NCBI GenBank assembly: GCA_039105265.1
Contig: JAPFFF010000066.1
Location: forward strand, 620,001-684,000
Length of the DNA: 64,000 bases
Direction: 5' to 3'
DNA from: Tritrichomonas musculus
Taxonomy: Eukaryota; Parabasalia; Tritrichomonadida; Tritrichomonadidae
Shown here: piece after piece, positions 19,793 to 28,677 of the stretch
Position numbering within the stretch: position 1 is the stretch's first letter
How the letters are laid out: each line of letters opens with the position of its first letter
Program-made: the position numbers and the translations under genes
Notes under the pieces: generated by a model
The model's input: only the letters and a program-made list of their open reading frames with translations
What the model was told of the DNA's origin: nothing
The model's database searches: none

Positions 19793-21647
19793 CCCATATT
19801 TTACCCTTTATGTGTGAGTTTTCAGTTTTTGAAAGTTTCATTAAAACCATTTCACTTCATCTGCATTTCATAAAGACTTTGAGAGCTCGATGAAGTCACA
19901 GATTGAAAAAAGAATTGCCACTTCACAATATCCATTTTCAAATGACTTTAATATAAAAAGAGATATTTAAATAAAAAATCAATTTTTCTTTCAGCGAATT
20001 GTTACCAATAAATATAAATCTAAATGCTTAAAGTTTGATTAATTGACTGTAAATTTATTTCATTAAAAAAAACTATCGTTCAATAATTGAATCATTTTGA
20101 ATGCAATTCATTTTTCTTTGATATCTCCTTTCAAAAATTCTGAGCTTAGTTTTTTTCACCTTATAAAATGTGTTTAATTTATCATCATTTAGAACTTTAA
20201 ATGAATCTGATGTTTGTCTGCTCTTGAATATATTCCAAAAATTTATATACATATGAATTAGTATTGATATTAATACTAATCTGAGAATATTATGAAATAT
20301 TATTTTTAATTTTCAAAGAGTTAATTTTAGTTTCTTTGTTCTATTTATCTTTAAAAATACTAGACAACTATATTGCCCAAATAAAAATGATTAAACAAAA
20401 AAATATTATTAAAAATGAGATTGAAAAATAATACTTATCTCAAAATTAAGGCCAAATAAAAGGTGATTTTGCCAAAGGAAAGGTTAAATATAACTCTATC
20501 ATATATGACTCTTAATAAGTCATATTTAACGATAAATTTGATTTTTTTCAATTTTAGAAATTTCAAAAAAAAAAAAAAAAATTTATGCTTTCTTCTTAAA
20601 ATTAAAATAAAGACAAAATAATGGATTAAAAATAATTTATTTTATAAGTATTATTGAATTATTATCTTATCAATTGAATAATAAAATTGAATTGTCTTTG
20701 AAAATTTATCAAATTTTAATTCAATCAATATCTTATTATAAATATATAACAAATATTTATTTTATGATATATATAGAAATTATGATAAATATTATTAACA
20801 ATAATACAATATATAATTTGAAATTTAAGCTGATAAAAAAAGATTAGTTTTATTTTGATAATCAAAAGGGTTAAAATATTCTCTTGTGTGATATAAATAA
20901 TTGTATAATTATTATTTTTCTTAAAATATAACAAATTTCAAGAAAAAGTTTTGAGATGATGAATTTAAGATATTATGTCGAAAAATTCCATACCTTATTT
21001 AAATCATAATCATAAAGCTTACTTTCATTATCGCATAAAAATCGCATTTGTTTGTTATAAAACCAAAAGCTGAGTGAGCAAAAAACAATATAATACCCTC
21101 GATGATCAGTACCATTTTTGAGTTATTAAGAGATATAGAAAATGCATACTTCAACAAATAATTTTTATCAGATAAAATTTGCAAAAACTCATTTTTTTAT
21201 CATAAAAAAAGAAGTGCAAAAACAAACTTTTTGAGCGAAAAAAATTAAATTTTTGATTAAATAGTATTTTTAGAAACAGTATCTCATAAAGATCCTTATA
21301 GTAAAATAATATTTCCCAATTGCCTTCATTTGGAGAGTTATTAAAAAAAACAAATATCATATAATATTATAGCGATTTGAGTTGAGACGACAAAATGAAA
21401 GAGAATCTGTTAATTAGTATAAACTGCTAATATGAGTTTTCAGAATGAACTAAATTGTTGAAAAAAATGCAACTAAAAAATAAAAAGTGAGATGTTTTTT
21501 ATTTTTCGATCATGTTTTGAATGCCTATAAAAAAAAATATCACCAAAATGATATCACATGTGATATGTAACATGGAAAAAATTGAGAAAGGGGTGTAACT
21601 TTTTTTCTCAAAAACTAAAAACTCACACATAAAGGGCAAAATAAGGG
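19793..21647. mobile_element. TA-flanked non-autonomous DNA element I
   Basis: Inverted ends begin CCCATATTTTACCCTTTATG (left, 19793) and, read inward from the right end at 21647, CCCTTATTTTGCCCTTTATG. The match runs about 45 bp through GTGTGAGTTTT. TA borders both ends (19791-19792 and 21648-21649), which fits a Tc1/mariner-type target duplication. The 1855-bp interior is AT-rich with no transposase. A perfect 16-bp palindrome ATATCACATGTGATAT lies at 21551-21566. Confidence 0.65.
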
Positions 21648-21821
21648 TACTTAAAAATTTTGATTTTTTATAAATAAATTTAATTATCTTGGTGTTTTTA
21701 AGAATTAAATATATATTATATAAATAAATATATCTTTATATTCTTATTTTAATTTAATAAAAAATATTAATCATATATATTTCAGAAAATATGAAGATAA
21801 ATAATATTTCAGATAAATATG

Positions 21822-22090
21822 TGGTTAATAATTCGCCTCGAGTAAAATAAAAGTCGTTATTACGATAGAATGATGGTTAAAAATTAGCCTCGAATAAAAT
21901 AAAAGTCGTTATTTCGATAATATTATAGTCAATAATTAACCTCGAGTAAAAAAAAATCCGTTATTTTGATTATATAAAGGTGAATAATTAACCTTGAGTA
22001 AAATGAAATCCGTTATAACGATTAATATAAGATTAAATATTCACCTTATTAAATAACCGATATTATATGGTGAATAAATAATCATTAATA
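21822..22090. repeat. 52-bp tandem repeat, about 5 copies
   Basis: The marker CCTCGAGTAAAA and its variants start at 21836, 21888, 21940, 21992 and 22044, exactly 52 bases apart. Each unit also carries GTTAATAATT and GTCGTTATTACGAT-like blocks, with divergence growing toward the right. It lies about 230 bases upstream of the tRNA gene. Confidence 0.85.
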
Positions 22091-22316
22091 ATCGTCATTT
22101 TAAAATTATACGATTATATTGAATTCAAATAACAATAAATATAAATTTACTTTTATCCTAAAATAAAAAGAATACTTTTTTATTATTATATTATATATAT
22201 TTATTAATATATATATTATATTTAAAAACAATAATAATTATATAAAATCATGGGAACTGATCACCTTGTACACATATATAAATACTAATTAAAACAATAT
22301 AAATAGTTTAGCATAA

Positions 22317-22396
22317 GGTTGTTTGGCCGAGTGGTCTAAGGCGCCAGTTTAAGGCACTGGTCCGAGAGGGCGTGGGTTCGAACCCCACAGCAACCA
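22317..22396 (+). tRNA. tRNA-Leu (AAG)
   Basis: A complete cloverleaf. The 7-bp acceptor pairs GGTTGTT with AGCAACC (one G-T pair). The D arm contains the box A sequence TGGCCGAGTGG. The anticodon stem CCAGT/ACTGG encloses the loop TTAAGGC with anticodon AAG. A long variable arm, as in Leu and Ser tRNAs, comes before the T arm GTGGG-TTCGAAC-CCCAC, which holds box B. The discriminator base is A and CCA is not encoded. No intron. Decodes CUU leucine codons (and CUC if the first A is inosine). Confidence 0.95.
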
Positions 22397-22401
22397 TTTT
22401 T

Positions 22402-22439
<38 letters not shown>
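22397..22439 (+). terminator. RNA polymerase III terminator of tRNA-Leu
   Basis: T6 follows the discriminator base directly, then GA and a run of about 35 T. The first T6 is enough for polymerase III termination; the long run may simply be microsatellite growth. Confidence 0.75.
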
Positions 22440-22749
22440 CATATAGTATATTTAATTTTTTTTTGTTTATTTTGATTTTTTTTCGGTCAAAAAGTTTCCA
22501 CAATTTGATAGAACGAAAAATAATCATGAACTTTTTCTTGGCACAAAAAATAAAACATAACTTTTTCTTAAAGATAAAAAATAAAATAACTTTTTGATAC
22601 AAAATGTTTATGACAAGAGAAACCAAATTGACCCTCAATTATTTTTCTATTTATTTTAATCGTTTGTTTTTATAGAATACTTGCTTAAAATAGAACAATG
22701 TTCTTGAAAGAAAAATATATTATTACGCCATTATTATCTAAAGCATAGA

Positions 22750-22776
22750 CACTTTTTGAGCTTCGCTCAAAAAGTG
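22750..22776. repeat. Perfect hairpin, CTTTTTGA core (copy 2)
   Basis: CACTTTTTGAGC and its exact complement (12-bp stem) around the 3-base loop TTC. Near-identical to the hairpin at 2487-2513. Confidence 0.85.
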
Positions 22777-22874
22777 GCCCTTTATTATTTTCAAATTTGA
22801 TTTCTTTTCAAAACTTACATAAATCAACTTCCATGAAGAAAACAAATGAAATATTATACCTAATAGATCTCAAG

Positions 22875-22913
22875 AATGACAACTTTTTGAGCAAAGCTCA
22901 AAAAGTTGTCATT
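22875..22913. repeat. Perfect hairpin, CTTTTTGA core (copy 3)
   Basis: An 18-bp perfect stem, AATGACAACTTTTTGAGC with its complement, around the loop AAA. It is about 100 bases downstream of copy 2. Confidence 0.85.
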
Positions 22914-23022
22914 AAATGATATTAATTATTAATTGAATTTCAAAATACAAAAAACATTTATGTATGTTCAATGATTATAGTTTATTAAATGATTTATGAT
23001 TATATCGCGCGTTAGTTTTCTT

Positions 23023-23055
<33 letters not shown>

Positions 23056-23787
23056 TTTTGTTTTGTTTTATGTTTTTTGAATCATAAATTTTATATAATT
23101 ATTATTGTTTTTAAATATATTAAAATTTTCTTCATAACACAAAACAATACCTCATATTCATTATAAATCTTATTTTTTTTTTATCTTGTTATTGATGGCT
23201 GGATAGACGAAACATACAAATTAAAACAATTTTCAAATTTAAGTTTTCTGGAAGCAAAATATTGTCATTTGGAAAGTGGTGGTATGTTTAAATATGTAAT
23301 TACTATATGATTAAATTTTAGTTAATTGGATAAAGAAACAATTGATATTTAAGTAAATATTATCAAAATAAAAATGATTATAAAAAAAACTATTTATTCA
23401 AACTATCTCATCGCCAACGATTTAGGATAGGCCAAAAATACCGAATATTGTTAAATTAATCTGTTTTAAACACACAAATCATAAAATTAATTGTTTTAAT
23501 TGACTTTTATTTTTGATCATCAAACCTGATATCTTTTTGTATGAATTTATAAACGTTCATTTCATCGGTTATTTTAATTCATGTTAGTTTGTTGATAATT
23601 TGCTATTGCTTAAAAAATCAAATTATTCATTTGTTGCTGGAAAAAAAGCAAATAAAATTGATTTTTCCCTTAACGTCTTTTTGTCAGATTTTCCTTTAAA
23701 ATGAACATTTTTCCTAATATGAACAGTACTATATTCACAAAAAAAATGAGAGTTTTTAATTCAAATTTTCTATGAGTCTTCAGAAAG
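22914..23787. other. AT-rich spacer
   Basis: About 870 bases with a T run near 23020-23054 and no supported gene. Confidence 0.5.
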
Positions 23788-24064
23788 TAGAACGATAAGT
23801 AGGGACAAATTATTTTTTTAAAAATACCATATCTTTCAATTTTGAGAAGATGAAAATAAAAAAAAAAGAATATAAAAAAGTTATTTATTCAGGAAAAATG
23901 CGTTTTAAATAGCTTTGGGAGCCTTTGAGGGCTAATCCCAATTGGTTAAGGTAATAGCGGGAGCCTCAACCTGAGATGAATGAAAGTAATCATGCAATTA
24001 TAACTTAAAAAAAAATATTTAGTTTATTCAAATTTGAGAGGACGATAAGAAGGGACAAATTAAA
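23788..24064. other. GC-richer patch between direct repeats
   Basis: Direct repeats of about 24 bp (AACGATAAGTAGGGACAAATT near 23788 and ACGATAAGAAGGGACAAATT near 24042) flank a patch at 23916-23985. The patch contains GGGAGCCTTTGAGGGCT, TTGGTTAAGGTAATAGCGG and GGGAGCCTCAACCTGAG. The middle phrase resembles a tRNA D-arm or box A, but I find no T arm or matching acceptor. It could be a small RNA gene, a tRNA-derived element or a repeat end. Confidence 0.3.
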
Positions 24065-24368
24065 AAACTTAGTTTATGGTTAAAAATTAAAGGTACAAAT
24101 CCAGTACGTTATTTTTTGAATAGGAGAACGTTTATTATTTGAATAGTTGCATGTCTCTGAAAAAGTTTAAATTGACTAAATTTGTTTTTGACACTTATTT
24201 TACAATTTAAATAAACATTATGAATTAATATATCAAATATTGATTATAAAAATTGATTTTTATAAATTTAATAATATGATAAATTATTTATCAAATAAAT
24301 AACTAATATTTATGAAAAAAATCTATTTTTCAATGAGATAAATGCAAATTTAAAAAAAATTCTCTAGG

Positions 24369-24407
24369 TACAACTTTTTGAGTTAATAAGACACTCAAAA
24401 AGTTGTA
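24369..24407. repeat. Perfect hairpin, CTTTTTGA core (copy 4)
   Basis: A 15-bp perfect stem, TACAACTTTTTGAGT with its complement, and a 9-base loop. Flanking TCTCT/AGAGA could extend it. Confidence 0.8.
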
Positions 24408-24427
24408 AAACAGAGAACTAAAATAAT

Positions 24428-24472
24428 TGAAGTAGCTTTTTGAAAGGCTGCGCCTTTCAAAAAGCTACTTCA
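24428..24472. repeat. Perfect hairpin, CTTTTTGA core (copy 5)
   Basis: The longest of the family: a 21-bp perfect stem containing AGTAGCTTTTTGAAAGGC and its complement around the loop TGC. It lies about 20 bases after copy 4. Confidence 0.88.
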
Positions 24473-25339
24473 TTTATTTTTTTAAATAAAAAAATGTTTT
24501 ATATCACATTTCATATTTTTATGTATTCTTTCATTTATTTAAGAAGTAATATTTTGCATTTATAATAAATATAATATTATGAAGTATTTTTATTAATTGT
24601 TAAATAATTAAAAAATAGCTGAGAAAAATGTATAGTTATAAAGATAAATGGATTATTAATTTGATATGAGGTTTTGATAATTTAAAATCATAATATCTTT
24701 ATAAATATTCTATTTTAACTAAATATTACTTTTTATATAGTATTATGACATTATTAATAAATGCCTATATCTTTTTACTTAACTTAAATGATACTAGTCA
24801 TTAGCTATTCAAAGATTAATTAAAAATTTGTACAAATATTATATTTCTGTTAAATGAAAATCAAATGATTATTTGATTAACCATGAATATGATTTAATTA
24901 TATTATATTATGTTATTCTTTGTTCAATTATAGAAGATATCTTCATCATATCAAATTATTTGCATATTATATTATTTTGATTATTTTTTATATCTCATCA
25001 CCTATTTGTTTATTGGATTTATCTATACAATTAACTTATTATATATGATATATAAAATTAAAATATGCATTGCTTGTTTAAATAAAAGTTTGCTTGATAT
25101 ATTTTTTTGACAAAAGAAAAATATAAAAATTTATAAACATCTCGTTAAATAAACTATAATAATCTGTCCAAATCATTAAAATAAAATGGTAATTAATATA
25201 TAAATAATATTTTGTAAACATAAAAATGTAAAACCATCTTTGTCTCCTGGAAAATGGAAAACAATGAAATTTTACGTTTTAAAAAAAATCGTTTTTATCT
25301 TACCAGTTTTCGAATAATATGCAAATCTTTTTGATCAAA
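24473..25339. other. AT-rich spacer
   Basis: About 870 bases of A/T-rich sequence in which I see no gene, repeat or structured element. Confidence 0.55.
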
Positions 25340-25343
25340 TTAA

Positions 25344-27251
25344 GGGGGGCGTTTATTTTCAGTTTTCACCATCACCAATGATTATAAATCTTATTTAGAC
25401 AAAATATATGTAATAATTATTTTTATATATTCTAAATAATAGCACAAAATATTAACATTTTATTATAATGATAAGATAAAAATATTTTTTATGGTTAATT
25501 GAATTTTTGAAAATATTTATTGAAATATTTTCAAAGAAATCATTGAATTTTTTAAATGAAAAAATCAGAATAAATTTAGGTTTTAAAATTTAATTAAAAT
25601 TCAGTTAAAAAATAATTATTTGTAAATTTTATTCCAAAATTCTTTCTAAAATTATAATTTTGCATATCATTTTAAGATATAATAATAATTTTTATGATTT
25701 TTTTGGTTAACTAATATTATGTAATGATTTTGCAAAATGTCAGTTTTCATTAATCAAAAAAGTTTAATTAAAATAAATATGTGATTATAAAAGCAATTTT
25801 TAAATATATATGTACATTTTTATATAAAAAAACCAAAAATTAGCATTTTTATTTTGTCTTGTTATTTTTTGCATAATTCCACAACTTTAAAAAAAGATAT
25901 AAAGGAAAACTCAACATTAATTTTTTTGGATATATATGTTTTTCATTTTGATATACTTTTTAAATAAATTGATCAAAAACTCGATTACTACATAGCTTTT
26001 TAATGATATCGCAATTATATAGAAAATCGATGCTTTTTTAAAATTGTATGTAGTCTTTCAATATTGAAAAATGAGATCCAAAACTTTGATGATATGTTAT
26101 TCATGTAAATATGAATAAAGTAATGTTGAGATATTAAATTTCAAAGTTTACGAAGACATTTTCCAAAAATATAATTCCATTTTTCTCAAGGCCGTTATAA
26201 ATTCAACATAAAACAAAATTATGCTCACTTTTGTTATAATTTTTATTATATATTTTTCTTTATAAAATAATATAAAAAAGAATCAATCAAGCACAACAAA
26301 ATAATAAAATTGAATGAAGGAGTGTAATTTATTTCAGACAAAAAGACGTTTATTTTCAATAAATACGTTAATTTTGAATACAAAATGACGTTATTTTTTT
26401 GATATAAATATTAGGAGTTTAGCTCCAAAGCACAAGGTTTTCTCAAGTAGCAATGAAGCAAGAGCCGCCATAGCTATAGAAATGAAAAACGATCCTCATT
26501 TTGGATCAAAATTAATCGAAAAAGTTTGTCCTAAATCAATTTCTCGAAATGTTCTTAATGAGATTAGGAAAGATGAAACAAGTAGACATGAAAGAAATTG
26601 TCTAAAGAAAACTCCCAACGAGAAAAAGAAGAAAAATTACTCTAGAATTAAATATAGAGAAAAATGCAAAGAGAACCCAGGTGATTATAAATCAAAAACC
26701 TGATTAATTTTAAAACTAATTAATAAACATCAATTTATAAATTCGGTTTGTATTATATAATTATTTTGTAAAAGAATTGATAATCACCATCAATTGATAT
26801 TTTTTAGAAAAGGTGATATTGTGTAATGAAACAAAAGATCATTCAATATTTGATTATGATAATATGAGAATATTTGATTTTATGAATTTAATTGGCGTGA
26901 AAAAAAAAAAGATAATCATCATCGAATGAAAAATATAAATAAAGGCGAGATCATATGATTGTTTTAAAAGTTATCTAATAAGAACTTTATAGATCTTTGA
27001 ATCTGCTCTTGTAAACGCTTAAAAATGCTAAAAGCTTTATCTAAATATTTATAGACATTTGAATTTATATATTGAATTTTTTTGATATATATCATTGAAA
27101 AATATAAAAATTCATTTATCTTCATAATCAAAAGATATTTTTAATATTAAATTGTTTTTTTCTGTAGTAAAAAAATAATTATATAATATTTAAAAATATA
27201 TTTTATTTAACATGATTTAATTATCTAAAAAACATCAAGTAGACGCCCCCC
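25344..27251. mobile_element. TTAA-flanked DNA element B (piggyBac- or Kolobok-like ends)
   Basis: GGGGGGCGT at 25344 pairs with ACGCCCCCC ending at 27251. The match extends to about 16 bp with two mismatches, and both ends are bordered by TTAA (25340-25343 and 27252-27255). This is the same target-site type as the element at 8292-10496, with related G-run ends but different subterminal sequence. The 1908-bp body holds one 104-codon open stretch and no recognisable transposase. Confidence 0.7.
26389..26703 (+). CDS. Basic hydrophilic ORF inside element B, unknown
   Basis: An open stretch of 104 codons with a possible ATG at 26482 (73 residues). The part before the ATG also looks coding (SLAPKHKVFSSSNEARAAIA), so the true start may be missing or upstream of a break. 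The product is strongly basic toward the C-terminus (Lys/Arg/Glu-rich, PNEKKKKNYSRIKYREKCKE) and soluble. Codon and residue balance differ clearly from the surrounding chance frames. Because it lies inside a TTAA-flanked element, it may be a remnant of the element's own DNA-binding protein. No family recognised. Confidence 0.4.
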   Translation, partial: RYFFDINIRSLAPKHKVFSSSNEARAAIAIEMKNDPHFGSKLIEKVCPKSISRNVLNEIRKDETSRHERNCLKKTPNEKKKKNYSRIKYREKCKENPGDYKSKT

Positions 27252-27255
27252 TTAA

Positions 27256-28677
27256 GCTTGTAAATTTGGTGAAATAAACGTTTTTTGGGTTTTAAAAATA
27301 ACCAAATGTAACCATATTATTGTCAAATAAATTTTTTTAGTATTTATTATTGTCATAAACCATTGAATTATTTGAAAGAGGAATGAAATGAGTTTTATCA
27401 AAAGTCATATTAATAATCGATAAGATTTTCTCAGTAAAAAAATGTTATTTTTTGAATATTACAAAATAATTGTATGATTTGTATAATATATCATATAAAA
27501 TAATAATAAAAAGCTCATTTATATTGACGATGAAAAGCCAAATAACCGATTTCACCAAAAGCCCAGGTCTTGGGCTTTTGGCGAAAGCATTCAATTTTGA
27601 ATAGTTTACATATATTTTGGAGATCACCAAAACGTTTTTTTTGGCGATGGTGATTTGTAAAGCTTTCAAAATATCATATATAAAATAAAAAAAAAAAAAG
27701 ATATAAAATTATAATAAAATCAATAAAAGCATTTTTTCAATTAAAAATAATTTTTTTTCATTTATATTTTAAATATATACCGATATAAAATGTATTTAAA
27801 ATATTAATAGTATTTATATTTTTATGAATATATATAGCCGAATAATAAATAATGCATTGAAATATTAATAGTATTTATATTTTTATGAATATATATATAG
27901 CCGAGTAATTAAATAAATTCATTGAATTTATTGAATGTTGATTCGTAAATTGAATTATTATTTAATCAAATATCATTTAATCATTTTATTTAATAATTCA
28001 TAATAAATAACTTTTTAAAAGATTTATTAAAATCGCCAAAAGACCAGAAAGAATCACCAAGACCAGGTCTTTTTTTTACATTTGGGTATATTTTACAAGC
28101 TTAATCAAATTATATAATAATTTAATTTTAAAAATAGTTCTATTATTTTTAGCCAAAAATATTTGAATATATGAACGAAAACCATTTGTAATTGAATAAT
28201 GAAAATTATTCGAATTTCTCCTTAAATTTAGATATTATAATAATTATATAGATAAAATAAAAATATTTAAACATTTATTCATTTTTAATAAATTAATTAA
28301 AATAAATATTCTTCAATACAAATCAAGATAAAAATATTTTAAAAAAAGGTGATGCGAAAACATTTTTTTGTCCAAAAATATTTTTTTGTCAACCAACTAA
28401 ATGTAAAAAAAGTTATTGAAACTCTTTTTCATTCAATTTTTTTAAAAGGAAAAATCTTTGAAAATTGGATAACTCAAGCTCATATTAATATAAAAGAATA
28501 GAGATCATTTTGAACTTCTTTTTATTACTTTTTATTTTGTCACAATCAATTTTGATATAAAATGAATTTTGATATAATTTTAATTTGTAAAATATTTCAA
28601 ACATAGATCTTCCAAACATTTCAAATAATTATTTGAATTAATTCATAAATAGTTTACTCTTAAAAAATGTTAATTTT
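27256..28677. other. AT-rich DNA with CACCAAAA-type hairpins
   Basis: No supported gene over 1.4 kb. A perfect 11-bp hairpin CCAAAAGCCCA/TGGGCTTTTGG with loop GGTCT is at 27555-27581. A related odd palindrome AAGACC-A-GGTCTT lies near 28060, again preceded by a CACCAA phrase. A 50-bp phrase (ATTAATAGTATTTATATTTT and onward) is duplicated near 27800-27900. Confidence 0.5.

Noticed and set aside
22336-22638. Minus-strand frame of 100 residues over the tRNA
   Set aside because: It reads antisense through the tRNA and the homopolymer run (poly-Lys) and cannot be a gene.
23916-23985. Second tRNA gene
   Set aside because: A box-A-like phrase exists but there is no T arm, acceptor pairing or anticodon stem.
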